64,000 nucleotides of DNA from Hymenolepis diminuta (GCA_900708905.1 CAADRB010000014.1:170897-234896), one strand, 5' to 3'; numbered from the stretch's first letter, positions 25,411 to 38,640 are shown. Notes: a model not told the origin generated them from the letters alone. Numbers and translations are program-made.

Positions 25411-27270
25411 TATTTATAACACTGCAAAGGTCTCTTCCTCTTCACTTCATTAAGAAAGTATCTTGTTTAATATATACACCTCAAGGGATAATGTTGATCA
25501 AATCCAAGTTATCCAGTAGCATAGCAGTCTGGAGACTCTTATTTGGCAAGAGCATGGACAAAAGTAAGAAATCAGTCAATTGTCTCAAAAACCAATTATG
25601 TCACAGGAATAACTTAAAGCTGTTATTACCAAATATCATTGAAAACTCCCCAGACTTATTACCATTTACAGTAAGACATTCATTAATAAGCATAATATAC
25701 GAAGTTGAGGCCAGGACAGTTTTGTTTAGAGTAGGCAGATTCCGAAATTTACTGTTTGAAAATAGTGCACTGCCATAAATACAATAAAAGACAGTTGTAG
25801 CTAGTGATCTCTTTCACATTTTTTTTATTTTTCCTTTAGAAAAACCCAGACCAGAAAATCCGAGATTAAAAGTTTGATATGATCACAAATTCCCAGTTTG
25901 GATCATTTTCAAGGGTACTAATACTAAAATCTGCCATTATAAATCGGTGTAATTTCTAGCCCTTATTATTTACCTTCATAAAACCTTCATCATGACACAA
26001 ATAAATAAATGAAACAATTTAGATAAAAGATACGATTTGGAAGAGAGAGACAATATTAAGGAAATAGGTACGCCTATGGAACGAAAAGCAGAACGATTGT
26101 AAGCCCAATTAAAATTTCAACAAACTTGAATGAAAACTAGTATCAGATATACTTTATCCACTCAAAGTATATAAATCCCAAAATAAAAATCCTCTTAACT
26201 CATTTAATTATTTTGGCTGTGAGTCAAAGTATATTTAAAGTTTGATTCTAAGTGTTCTACTTAATAGATTGTAAAATTTACTGAAATAAGACAATTAGAG
26301 ACTGATGAGAGCTATTTGATGATGCGAACAATCCTAAGGCTGGGACAATATATTGGGATTAGTTTGCTTTGGCAAGCATGTTTCATTTTAAAATTCAGAT
26401 TTAATCTCTATTTTTTTGTCTTTCAATTTTTACTAATTTATTGAACGACCCGGAGTGTCAAATGATAAACCATGAGTGTATTCAAGGCCATATGTATGCT
26501 AGGATGCTTGCATACATCCATTCCACAATCTATGACTGACTTCGTTCCTTTATTTTCTTATCTTCACAATTTAAGATATTTTAGCTTGTATCAGTAAGGC
26601 TGTTGTTTGCTAGGCGCCGATATTGTCTCTGATCCGATGTAGCTTAGTTTTATTAATAGAAAGGATAGGATCTAGAACACACCACAACTTAGCTCATTAA
26701 ATAAGACTCATTCAAATGATCCGATATGCTAAACATAACTTCTGAAAGGAGAAGAAGAAGAACTTCCAATACTACCGAATTATGAAAATTATAGAAAGAA
26801 AAGCATCGTCGGCCGATTTTTAAATCGCAGACCAGTGATGTTAGGAATTAGAATATTTTTTAATAAAAATTTGGAATTAATTAATTAATGACATTAGAAT
26901 ATTTTGAAATAAACTAATCTTTCTAATGTCCTCATTTACGAAAGAAATTCCTTCATCAATATTTTACTTAATGCGATTTCAGTAAGCTTTTTATATTAGA
27001 AAATTTACTATTATTCAATTATCCGAATAATTTGTTATGCGTGGGTGGCAAAAGGTAATAAATTCTAAACACATCTTTTGTGAGTTCAAATTCGTAAATA
27101 CATTGACATTTGTTTCCTACCTATGCTGCTTTTCCATTTAATGCAAAATTGGCATCAATCTATAAATATAATAAGACATGGAAATATGAGCTTACTCAAT
27201 CAATTCAAAGCTTATCTTCTTCATCTAAAAATTTCGAAGGTGATCTGTTCCTATTTTAATTCCTGGTAGG
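25411..27270. other. Intergenic DNA with one unrecognised 95-codon ORF
   Basis: The plus-strand frame at 25491-25778 starts with ATG and encodes 95 residues (Lys/Leu/Ser-rich), but it has no motif, no neighbour and no splice support, so I do not call it a gene. The rest is AT-rich with no signal. Confidence 0.35.
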
Positions 27271-27480
27271 GCAATTTCTGTTCTCTTTACTGAGTAGATA
27301 CACTGAATAGGAGGGAGCCGTTTCTGGGTTAGCGAATGGAGTGGAAATGAACCCTAGAAGTCCTGTATAAAATGGCTATCGATTAATTTACCGTGAAATC
27401 AAATGAACGGTTAACGATTTTGGAGATGCAATTTTTGTCCCCCTTATTGACTAGGCTAATTGAAAAGATGGAGACCACTT
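27271..27480. repeat. Possible degenerate tandem duplication, period about 158 bp
   Basis: GCAATTTCTGTTCTCTTTACTGAGTAG near 27271 and GCAATTTTTGTCCCCCTTATTGACTAG near 27428 are followed by further parallel blocks (GGAG/GAGACC, TTTCTGG..AGCGAA). By eye identity is around 65 percent, so this needs a dot plot. Confidence 0.25.
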
Positions 27481-28934
27481 CTTGTTTCTGGCGAAAAATG
27501 CCTTTGAAGCATCGTTTTTAAGTGTATCCATTGAGTAAAATGAGACCTCAACAGTTTTGCAATAAGAGAGAGAGAATACGAAACATCACACGTACGTTAA
27601 TGCAAGCTGAAAATTAATTAATGGTAGCAAAACGATAAGGGCACAGCGTAGAGCTGGGTGTGTCGCGGGTTGCTAAACACACAAGCTGCCGATGTTAGAA
27701 TCACAGTGCCATCATCTTCGAAACAAATGTGACACTTCTAAAGAGTCGAAGTCGATCGATATTTTTTATGAAGGGAGTGAAAATGTGATAAAAATGCCAA
27801 TTATTTAAACAAAGAGCTTACAATTTGTAATCATGGAATAGTATCAAATAGAGGAATGTATACCAGTCCAATAAAGATATAGACTAGATGAAATCAAAAA
27901 AATCATTTCAAAACAACGGGACATATTTGGAAAACCTTTCGGTCGGTATCTTTCGTGCACGATGCTGAGGATTCTCTTTAATTAGAAAATTTATAAGAGC
28001 ATTACTTAAAATGTATCATTCTAATCTTGGAAAAGAACCAGAATCCAGAAAACAACAAAATAGTTCATTCTGATGAATGAAGATGGTATCGATTAGAAAA
28101 GAAGAATGACGCCTGGGTATAGTAATAGTTTCTGATTCTATTTGCACCCCTTTAATTTGATAGGTATAGTTTACAACTTGTGTTCTAGGGATTTTCACAT
28201 CGAAATGAATGACTTCCCCATGGGTTCATGAATTAATTTATGTCCATGATATCCAAAGCCTTTTAACCATTTGATTAATTTGGATACCACGTCCAAGAAG
28301 GATGAAGAGAACAAGATTTTAACGAGGTGGAGCTTGCCTAATTAATGTGGACTTTAATACAAATTGATATTCAATGCATTATTTCAAATTCTTATTGTTG
28401 GTCCAAACGAAGAATCTGCGTCATAAAGCAGAAAATTACTTAAATGTGTGACTTTATTCCCCACTTCTAGATTGTTTTGCATATTCATTTTATCCGATTT
28501 CTGTTCCCTCTTTCGCCTTTTATTTGTGCAATACGAGTAAAATAATAGCTTGCAGAATATATGGCACAGCAGTTACATTTAAGAACAAGCTTTACGGTTC
28601 TTGAACTTGTTACTGGTGAAAAAGACAGGGATTAAATCATTCTTTTCCCGAATTTTATTACAAATAACCGATTAATGCCTTATTAGCGTCACAAAAGCCT
28701 GGAATATTGCCAAATTTTCTTAAAGGAAGTCTTATTTTGAGCTAGAACTAAATAAATTGACCATGAAAAAGGAAAACTTGAGATCATTAGTTGGTTTTCA
28801 TCTCCAATTATTATAAATCAAATATGAGAGGAAAGGGATCCATCAATAATAGCAGTATTAATGTATTCGTGAGGTAGAAGAGGAAAAAAAATAAGTGTGG
28901 AAACTCACAAAATTCAGCAGATGACAATGTTACA
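27481..28934. other. Intergenic DNA, nothing recognised
   Basis: No open frame above 60 codons with a motif and no repeat that I could match elsewhere in the window. Confidence 0.5.
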
Positions 28935-28988
28935 GCATGGTTGACGTGGTCGTCTGCGAAGTCAGAGGCCACGGGTTCGATGTCTAAC
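28935..28988 (+). repeat. tRNA-derived SINE-like fragment
   Basis: GTGGTCGTCTGCGAAGTCAG followed by AGGCCACGGGTTCGATGTC resembles the anticodon arm, variable region and TPsiC arm of a tRNA, with a B-box-like GGTTCGAT. The 5' A-box half is degraded. Related pieces occur at 55321, 57605 and 62521. Confidence 0.45.
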
Positions 28989-31900
28989 GATGCATGTTCC
29001 GTAAGCAAAGCGGACTAATTCACTGGTCAAGTCTGATTCATAGATGTGGTCCGAACTCTACTCCAAGATGAACTCCTTTACTCAAAAAGTGTCGTTATAA
29101 CCATTGAACTAGAGTTATGCAGAAGATGGAGATCTAGAACTAGATCTCACTGATACATCTAGAGAAGATGCACTCACTCATCTACAAGCACATCAAAACT
29201 TCAGGCTTCAAGCACGTGACATCACATAACTTATCGAGTTATCCAGTTGACAGAGTCCTCAAAGAAGCGAACCGCAATAAAGAAACATGCATCCATCGCA
29301 TAAACCATATCTTTAATTAGCCATTGTATGTACTCCCAGTGGGTTTTTTAGCGCAAGCGTGAGGCGTTAAGGTGATACTGTAGAAAGTGAAAGTGGAAGG
29401 AAAAGCATTCATAATCTGAGTGGACGTTTATTCTGACAGATGGCTGGGCATGGGCCAGCAGTGGCACAGAGAGAAAGAGTGAAAAGGCATGCAACTGTTG
29501 CCTCGATGTCTGGTGTTTCGCAGTCTGCTTTTTTGCGCGTACCTGACCAGAGGGTGTTTGACGTGACGATTTTGTATGTTAGGTATTTTTGTGTGCGTGC
29601 ACCCATGCCCTGCATTCCATCACCCCACTAAAAGGAAGGTAGGCGTAAAAATGCTGTGTATGTGCACTTATATTCCTCCGCCCACATTATTATCCCATCT
29701 TTGCCATCTCTGCTTGTCTTTCTGATCGCAGAAACAACGCACATATTTCGTCCATTCTGATTTTAACGACATGAATGACCACGTGGAGTGGGTATTTTGG
29801 GGCCCATTAGAACAGTAGCAGCTTTATTCCCTTCACCTATTTTAAACTTTTGTTCGGATTAGCTTATCGATCGTAATTTTTATTTGTTTGTTTTCTATCT
29901 CTTTCACTTGGTCCCACTTATGACTCCTCCCTCACCTCTCTCCTTCTACTTTTCTAACCTCTACACTTTGAATTTTACTCTGCGAATTAATTACTTTTCA
30001 ACTTGCTGATTACAAAGTTTTCGCCTTCTTCTCATTATCCACCAATAAAAATATTCACCTGCTCTCTATCTGTTTCTTATCGTTTGATGGAAGAGTTTGT
30101 GCCTGACAAATTTCCCCTGTTCTGCATTGGTTTCTCCATCCTCAAGAGAGCCTCTCCTGCCTTAGGATTCTGTTAAAGGTTCCCTTATTTATAAATTTGA
30201 TAAACTGTTAAAGCATAATTATTTGGTGGACATCATAATGATTTCAGATGTGAAGAATACTTTCTCCATGTTAGTTAAGTTCACCTTGAACGAACTCTAG
30301 TGAGCTCTGCAATGTTAAAAAGAATCTTTCGACTTGCCTATGTTCCTTCGGTTTTAAGAAGGAAGACACCATAACCGCTGGCAATTTAATTAACTGATGA
30401 TTAAGGTCTGAATATTGGAAATATTAATTCACTCTAGAAAGTAGGAGTCCATTCAAGAGATTTTGAAATTTGTAATATTAAGACGTAACGCAGGGAATTA
30501 TGATTACAAATAATGAATTTAAATGCCCTAATTTATTGATCTCCTCTCTACCAACCTTCCGTGAGGAATTTTTACTCTTTTTCAGATTCGGATACTTTTT
30601 CTATGATTACCAGAACTTTATTTCTGTTTCAACAATGTATAATAGTAAAAACAGAAAACATGATTTGATATTTACATTCCTGCCCACAGAGAAATAAAAA
30701 AGTTTATAATTTTTTAATAAGGATGCAGTGGCTAAACACAGGAGATAGAATAATATTTAAAGTTGGAGGGAGCAAAAGTCATAGCAAAAAAATACCCATA
30801 CTTCATCTGAATTCATCCAAATTGTTTAATAACCAAAGAGTATGTAGACAACACTGATTTCAATATGGTGTGAACATTTGTAACTGTAATAGAAGAGAAA
30901 AATGAGACATCGTACTCTAACTAAAAAAGCGAAAAGGAACCCGTAAATAGCTAATTTAATGGGTCTCTTTGTACGTTATTTATTAATTATGGCAGTATAA
31001 AATATACTAAGTGGACAGGAGGATGCATAGCTACAGCAAAGAGGAAATAGTTATGGAAAAGGGTTAGGAATTTGGCCCATGGAAATAGGGATAATTAATT
31101 CTTCTCTTCTCAGCCCGAAGATTTTTGGAGAGGCTTGCACTGAATCTGATATCAACATTGAGGATAGCATTCTGAGATGAGTCGTTTCAACCGTCCCCAT
31201 CGTTTATATAGACTTAAGAAAACCGGAAATTGGACACTGCAAGTCCGTTTGATCATTGTGTCGGAGAGACATTGATCTTGTCGAAAGAGCAAAGACATTG
31301 ATTTCTTTTCGGCAAACATTCTTATACAATAGGCAGCTTCGCATTTCACCGTTTTCGTTCGAATTCCCTGAAGATCCGAATTTACAGTATTAGAAGCTAG
31401 ATTTGACACCATTGGCTGCTATAGCCATGATAGCCGCCCAAAATAAAGTTTTCCTTGGAGTTTTGATTAGCTTGCCTCAGCCACGAATTTGTGAAAGCTT
31501 TCTTTTCAAATTCCCTAGGACTTTGATGACTTATAAGAATTTTTACGGTAAGGGAATAGGAAAGTATTTTCATAGCAGTCCAAAGGTGAAATCTTCTTTA
31601 TTGAAGTTCGGTTGCAGAACTTACCAGAGGAATCCGATGAAGTCGCGGTTCTATGAATCCTAATCCTATAATCAACTACCTTTCAGTATTAAGGAAAGCC
31701 TTAAGCCTGCTGTTATCAGATACCCTTAGAACTATTGTGGAAAGATCGTAACGGTTCGTTACAGAATAATTTACAATGTTCCAAAATATGAGTCTATCAA
31801 TGAAAAAGAAATCTAACTCTAGTTAATCCAATTTCGACGAATACAACCCTGTACTGATTTATTAATTACTGAATCTCGACTAGATCATTCATAATTTCCA

Positions 31901-33326
31901 TCAGCACAGAATCGCCAGAACCTCAACTTGAACTACGCACTACTAATTCCGTTAATCGGATCCTCCACATTCGTGAAAAAACGACTGACCATATTTCGGG
32001 TAACCATCTACATGTCTGTTAAATGCACATACAGTTCTTTGTTTATCACAGACCTGGTACGTAACTTAGTAGCGTGTCAAACATAAACAGGATGCTGAAC
32101 ACCACTACCACCAAACTAGAATTAAAAGTAATCAAGCATCAAGATGCACGTCCCCACCCACACAGAAAGAGAGAACGAAATAGTATATATGAATGAATAT
32201 TCAAAGGCTTTATATTATATGAAATCGTCGGCACATTTTGGGAGAATAGGTAATGAGAGAGAAGCGAGTATAAGGGAGAGGGAGGGGGAGGGAGATGAAG
32301 ACGCATTTATAAAATCTCAAAGGTAATGTCCTGTAAGGTCTTTGAGTTGACGGACAGGACAGCAGGATACAATACAAAAAGAGGAAATACATAAAGTTTC
32401 TGCATATATGCGGTTGCGTATGAGAAAAAAGGCAAACAAAAGAATAACAATGGATTTAATTGCAATAATAGGCGCTCGTTTTTTTAAGATTCACCCAAAA
32501 GGAGAGCATACAACACAGCATCATATATACACTGGGGGAATCTGCTGATTAGAAGTTACTGTTCGGAAATCATTCACGTAGAGGACTTGAACGAACTTGT
32601 TGGGTATCAGGAGTCTCAAGCGGAGGTTTGGTTGAAGTCGAACCATCTACAACAATAACAAATAAAACGATAAACACCCCTAAATGCAATCCATTTTACT
32701 GACCACAGTGATTGACTTACTGTTTGTCGTTGGAACCCACCTTGCATCCAACAGACCCTGGTTGTAATCAAAAACCTACACGGAAAAGGCACGATAAGTA
32801 AAGCCAAGCAGACTTCATCTGCATTAGGTCATAGATTAAAAAAAAGCGTCAAAACTATTTCGATCTGTTATTTAGAACAGTGATCTGCGATCAATGAATC
32901 GAGACTCATGAAATATAAATTTCTCACTCTAGGATATGCACTATTTGATGAACCTGGTATTCAAAATTGTCTCATTTAACTAATCCTTTAAAGAAGTACA
33001 ACAAATAACAGTAATCAATAAAAAGCAATATCACTACCTAATCTCGTGTAAGAGTTGAAGATGTGAACTCTCTTCTACCCTTAAACACGGATCAAAAGAG
33101 GTTTTACGAAATGCATTATTACGCATGTAAAATTCGTTCGTGAAATACAATCACCAGTGTAATCCTTTTGCTTAAGAGCTACAAACAAATCCAAGAGCCT
33201 TAAAACAAAACAAAGAGGGAAACTTCAAATTAATATGGTCAACATACTAAAACTGCACTCTCATACCCAATTTTGTCTATCTCATAAGTTTTACGGATTA
33301 AATGAATTAGTTAATAAATAAGAAAG
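28989..33326. other. Intergenic DNA without a recognised gene, including a GC-richer patch at 29.3-29.7 kb
   Basis: At 29320-29690 the sequence becomes visibly richer in G and C and open frames occur on both strands over the same bases (29409-29631), which argues for non-coding repeat or LTR-type DNA. GA-rich low-complexity DNA lies at 32260-32300. Opposed open frames meet at 31403-31412 (86 codons each side) and show no motif. Nothing here supports a gene. Confidence 0.4.
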
Positions 33327-34736
33327 TTAAAGAAGCAAGATTCTAACATTTGTCATGTTTGGTGTCCTTGCGTCATAGGGAACCCTGCTTGCAGAGGGTG
33401 GGCAGACGTTAGGCTTGTTATCAACTTGGTATGCAATGGAGGAGCTTGGTTGTTCATATGATTGTTCCTGAGAATCTACATACATGTAATGCAGAGAAAG
33501 AAAATAGATTGAACATTGCGAATCAAGTTTGTGCGTGTAATTACAGAAGCAGTTAGATTCGATATCGATTTAGGCTAATTAGACTGATTATTTATGTCTT
33601 TATTAACTTACCACAATTCCATACGTAATTAACTAAATTAGTCAAAACCATTAGGGAACATCGGCCTTAATCTACATGCCTTATATAAATTAAAACATGA
33701 ATAAGTAGCAAATACAGCGTGTTAACGTACCATTAATATTGCTGAAGTCATCTGTGTGAGTCTGAATGTAGAGGAAAAATAAAAATTCGTTAGAATAATT
33801 GATCGATACAAATCTGCATAAACAGATCTACTGAAATAGTAACTGCCATTTACGGTCAAGCACTCAAGTTTGAGCTCTACTGACAGATTCCTCTGGTGTG
33901 GTTTTTTAAGTCGAAAAGAGTTCAAGAGCGCGAATGTTATCTGCTCTGCGTGTGCACGATAAAACAAAATTTCAAATGCGATACGAAAGTGTGTGCCAAC
34001 TGTTGTAATTATTAAGAATTATTCTTGACTACCTTCAAAATGAATAAATGAATGAATGAGAGCATTCAGAAAATGCAATTCAATGTCTACTGAGGATCGA
34101 TGTATAGCAGTCAACCATGAACTCCCGCCTTCTTCGTCCAAAGGCATATATCCTTGATAAATAAGGGTTTGAACTCACCGAAAAGTTATCACCGCCATTA
34201 TGGAAAGATTCGGATATAACGTTATTAGGGAAACCTTGATCATCAAATAAATCAGATGAGTTTGTAGTGGCAGCTCTCGAAGAATTGAGATTCATTTGAT
34301 CGTAATAAGGGAGATGAATATCATTAGTTGAGCTATAATCACTTGACGCAGCATTGTCGTTAGTATTGTTGTTGTTGACCATTTTTCTCTGCCGAAACTG
34401 GAAAAAAATAAAATAATTAAATTAGACTGAGAGTGAGAATGAAGACGGAGTGAATGAAGGATTATCTTGCTTAAATACCATGATCATATCATTTTTCGAC
34501 GTATGGCCATTGCGATCCTGTCGACTTCTGTATTTGTTAACGGTGTTTTCCAGGTCATGACTTGAGTAAGTATGCATACAGTTCTTATTCGTGAAAATAA
34601 TAACAGCGATTTCACAGTCACACAGTTCACCCAGCTCAAATGCTTTGTTGTAAAGACCCTTTTTCCTTTTAGCGAAGGTAACAAGAAGAGTTTTCTCATC
34701 AGCAATTTTCTTTATCTCAATCTTCTTTCGACCCAT
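33327..34736 (-). CDS. Divergent MEF2-type MADS-box transcription factor, 4 exons, 218 aa
   Basis: Exons on the minus strand are 34736-34479, 34397-34179, 33761-33731 (31 nt) and 33475-33327. All introns are GT-AG and the phases fit (0, 0, 1), giving 657 nt with stop. Residues 1-60 form a MADS domain. It starts MGRKKIEIKKI, has VTFAKRKKGL at 19-28 and the MEF2-diagnostic CDCEIA at 39-44 (SRF-type proteins differ here). In canonical MEF2 proteins residues 15-18 are RNRQ; here they are KTLL, removing DNA-side arginines. The MEF2 extension after residue 60 is poorly kept, and the rest is Asn/Ser-rich and acidic. Typical animal MEF2 proteins exceed 350 aa, so this one is short. The start is chosen because MEF2 proteins begin MGRKK and ATG has A at -3 and G at +4. 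Exons 1-2 are firm; exons 3-4 rest on splice sites and phase. Confidence 0.75.
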
Positions 34737-36030
34737 TGTTTGCTTACTTAATGAAAAGTGATTCATCTTAGAAATATTAAATAAATCAATTTTAATAGTA
34801 AACAAAAAAGAATAAAATACAAAAAGAAATATTAAATTATATATGTTGTATATACACTTAAACGAGGGAATTAATGGGAAATAGTCTGCAGATTATCTAA
34901 AATTTGTATTAAAATTCATTTATGCGGATAAATTTCATTCACTTCCACAAGTTAGCAAAAAGTATTAATTTAACATAAAGTCGAGCAATCATTTACCTCA
35001 TAAAATATTATACTTACGACGTAATCGCACTAATAAATGATAAATCACAGATCTGAAGATTGAATAAAGCAAATCTTGGTGGTTAAATATATTGGTGCGG
35101 TTTTGCAGAAAGGCTATTTATGTAATTAAACAAATATTTTCATTACTATCATAAATTAGAGAAAATGATGTGATACGCTTTATGCTTAATTTATATATTT
35201 TAATTCGATCATCATGGCTCATCGTTCCTTATATGGAAAATTGATCTGCAAATATGATATTTTGATATATGCGTCCGATCATCCAGATCACTCACCGACA
35301 TTTGAAGGAATAACTTTAAAAGTATACTTTTGTTACACAATTAAATACTAGAATAATTACATAGCTTGCCTTTATTGAGCGCATTTTGCCTTTGTTTAAA
35401 ACATGCCACGATTCCTGACTTTATTATTTGTATTAAAATTTGAAAAAGTAAGTAACCAATCACAATATTTTTCGGCAGTTCCTTTATTCTGAGATATTCT
35501 AATGTGAAATAGTACCGAGCATCTACTGTACAGTAAACCGAATGCATAAAATTCTGTGTATGTAGTTGGATAGGCCATTGAACTATTTGTTCGGAATATT
35601 TTCACCCGCAGTAGTGGAAACTGCTACACATTCTTGTTAAAAAGGTAATCAGACTACTCCGCATGTCAAACGATATATGTATTGTCATACTTTTTTAGTA
35701 CAAATCAATTGCATGCGTTACGATCTTTCATTATTTTTTTCTAGGGCATTACCTCAGTAGGCACTTACCAGAATGACGATGACAAAGTGCAAATATTAAT
35801 GGCTACATACTGTTATATCATATTCAGATGTAATTTTAGAAAGTTTCAAATTATTAGTATATTAAATATTCATTTTTAAGTTTTAATATTTGTGTCAATA
35901 GTGAACAAGTTTCGGCGATGCATTTCCAGATATCACAAATAAAATTCGTTCAAAATTATGAAAAAAGTTGGCTAATGTGTAGACACTAAGATATGAATTT
36001 AATTTATGAATTTTTTTCAATTTGCTACAT
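34737..36030. other. Upstream region of the MADS-box gene, no other gene
   Basis: The MADS frame stays open upstream to 34805, but this is probably 5' UTR. Promoter elements cannot be pinned down. Overlapping minus-strand frames at 35341-35605 have no recognisable content. Confidence 0.4.
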
Positions 36031-36228
36031 AAAAAAATAATTTTTTCCCCAAAACAATTCTTATCTGTAAGGTTCTATAGTTTTCACCTTTTAATCCTAG
36101 TTTACTTAAATTCCCCTTTTATTCGGACAATTTATTTTCATAACTGTTATAAAACAGGTCTCTTATCTTGATACTGTGGTTTGCATCGTTTTGCGTTGTG
36201 ATGTTGTGGATAATCCTGATTACTTACG
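36031..36228 (+). repeat. Direct repeat C, copy 1
   Basis: Shares ordered blocks with 36981-37178: ATAATTTTTTCCC, TGTAAGgTTCT, TTTTCACcTTT, AATTCCCcTTTTATTCGGAC followed by AATTTATTT, and a trailing TTTTG.GTT.TGATG.TGT. The copies are about 950 bp apart. Confidence 0.5.
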
Positions 36229-36980
36229 AAATATAAGTTTATTATCACTAAAAACTGTGTCTGCGAAATAAAGTAAAAGAAGCCAATTTTCATCACCTTT
36301 TGTAGATCGCAATAAATACCGTGGTTGAATTAACAGCCAAATTCTAGTATATATGATTTTAAATACATTCACGTCTTTAACAAATTATTAACTGCGGTGA
36401 TCTGAATCTAATAAGCACGTGATGGCTATTTATCTGACAGATGCTAATATAACTCCATTGAGCACTACGAATTTTCGGTATGAATTTACGTTTATGTTAT
36501 CTCACTTCTCATATATTATACAATGTCCTTTGGATCCCCTACGATAGGTTTATAATCCATCTTATCCAAATAATTAACAATGCAGTACTTCATGCCGATT
36601 GACGTTTCATGAAGAAATATTTTACATATAAACCCTATTAGTTCATCAATAAATTGTGCACGGCTTACCGCTTACATCCGTACTGATCTATCGACATGAG
36701 TGACTTGGCACATTATTTTTTCTCCCTATAGGATTGCTATTTCATCTAATCTTCCTATTCCGTCTCTTCCTTCGTTGTTGTGCCTCTTCGTACAGTGCAA
36801 CATTCAAAATATCACAGCAACTACATATTAAAGTATATGATAGGTCTCAAAAAGTATCTGATATTTCCATTCTAAAAATATTCCAACTGCAAATATTCCT
36901 ATAGACAATGGGTAAAAGTCGTCAAGTTCAAATATTTAATGTCTAAAGTTTAGAAGAGAGAGATAGAGTGTTACATATAA

Positions 36981-37178
36981 GAAATAATATTTTTCCCGAA
37001 ATAAATCTTATATGTAAGAATCTTTATTTTTCACATTTCAATTTCTGCTTCTTTTAATTCCCTTTTATTCGGACGAATTTATTTACATTACGGTTGTAAG
37101 TGGCGAATAATATTAATAAGCCTAAATAGTGGTTTAGGTCATTTTGTATTATGATGCTGTTATAACGTAACTAACTAG
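36981..37178 (+). repeat. Direct repeat C, copy 2
   Basis: Same block order as copy 1. It abuts repeat B copy 2 directly, which suggests a nested or composite element. Confidence 0.5.
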
Positions 37179-37183
37179 GAGTT

Positions 37184-37304
37184 CGGATAGTAATCTAGCA
37201 GAGCCAACAATCTAGAAAACTCGGTAATATAGCAACTTAACACAGAAGCTAATAACCCACGACAGATAAGAAGGCACGTTATAGTCAACACGCGTGTATT
37301 AGCG
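37184..37304 (+). repeat. Dispersed repeat B, copy 2
   Basis: Same orientation as 25294-25410. It includes TCTAGAAAACTCGGTAATAT and AACACGCGTGTATTAG. Confidence 0.6.
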
Positions 37305-38335
37305 AAACTCCACACTCAATCGGTATCGGCTTAAACAAATACGAATAATTATCAAGTGTCAAGTGTATCGGTGGGGAAATAAAGAAAGAAAATACATTTT
37401 TGTCCATAGAAGAAACAATGGGGGCGGGGAAAAATAATTATCATTTCTTCTAACAATGCTGTCTGGTCGCATTTGTAACTGGCACAATTTCTTAGGAAAT
37501 CTAAGAGTGGTTATGGTATCATACAGAGAAGAGCAGATTATAACTTAGAGGAATGAGAAAGAGAGTTGATGAGGATTATCTAATTAGTGTATATGCGTGT
37601 CTGATTATGATTTGCAGATTTGAGTTAACAGTCTGATGTCACTTTTTTCCATTGAGCAAGTGACAATGTATATCAGCGCGGAGCATTTGGGACAGAGACG
37701 AATTAAGTTAACATGTGCTAAGAGAATGACACTTTATGTCAGTTACTGTAGCAGGTCCTATCTAAATATTCTGTAAGTATGCACAGTTATCTCCATTGAT
37801 AATACCAGCAACGATTAAGCAGTGCATATTGAGCATATCCAAATTCATAACGATTGAAAGTGTCGCAATAAATTGGGTTGATTGCTGACTAATTTATGGC
37901 CGTTATTAAGATTAGTTTGTTTCAATGATAAGCTGCAATAGTCTCGTTTATATGTCCTCAGTTTTGAGTCATAAAAAGTAGTATTCGGGCTTGCAGGGAC
38001 GCTCTTAGAAATTTTTGCTACTCAAATTTAGGAGTCAAATAAGTTTTATGTGTTAATGTGAATTTTTTCCAGAAATTTGTTTATCAAAAAATATCAACAG
38101 GTATTAAGAATAACCAACAACATCAGGCTTGATTACGTAACTTCGCTTTCTTGCCTTTCGCAAACTTACTTTATTTATTTAAACATCAATTCTGAACCGT
38201 TAAATAAATTATTATTTAATAAAATAGTAACTTTTATCGGGTTGCCGTATGCTAGTAATTTAGGGAAAATCCCGGACATTTCAATAGATTACTTTCTCTT
38301 GTTGCCACTTTTGTGTAAATTGTAACCGCAGTTTA
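37305..38335. other. Intergenic DNA, nothing recognised
   Basis: An 82-codon plus-strand open frame at 38077-38325 has no motif and runs into repeat A, so I do not call it a gene. Confidence 0.45.
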
Positions 38336-38640
38336 GGAGTAGAACACCAAGAGCTGACTAGGTCAAAGTTTAATGATCAAACCACAACGAGGAGTCAAGC
38401 TATTAAGAGAGAGAGAGAGCTGAGGAACAGAGGAGATGAGAGAGAAGCGTAGGAGCCGATGAATGACAAGCGTGTGTCTGCTCATGTGTATTTGTGAGTG
38501 GAAATACAATGCCAGTTTAATATGACTCACTTCACACGAGCGTACGAAGCCGTTATAAAAGGGGGGAATTAATAAACGTGCTTTGACATGATGTATCAGA
38601 GTTTCAATCCATGGGGACATAAGAACGTCATGCGGCTTCG
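38336..38640 (-). repeat. Dispersed repeat A, copy 2
   Basis: Reverse-complement match to 23340-23626. The minus-strand end reads CTCTTGGTGTTCTACT against CTCCTGGTGTTCTACT in copy 1. A (GA)n run lies inside at about 38406-38420. Confidence 0.6.

Noticed and set aside
32144..32392. Two opposed 60-codon ORFs
   Set aside because: They cover GA-rich low-complexity DNA, which lacks stops by composition.
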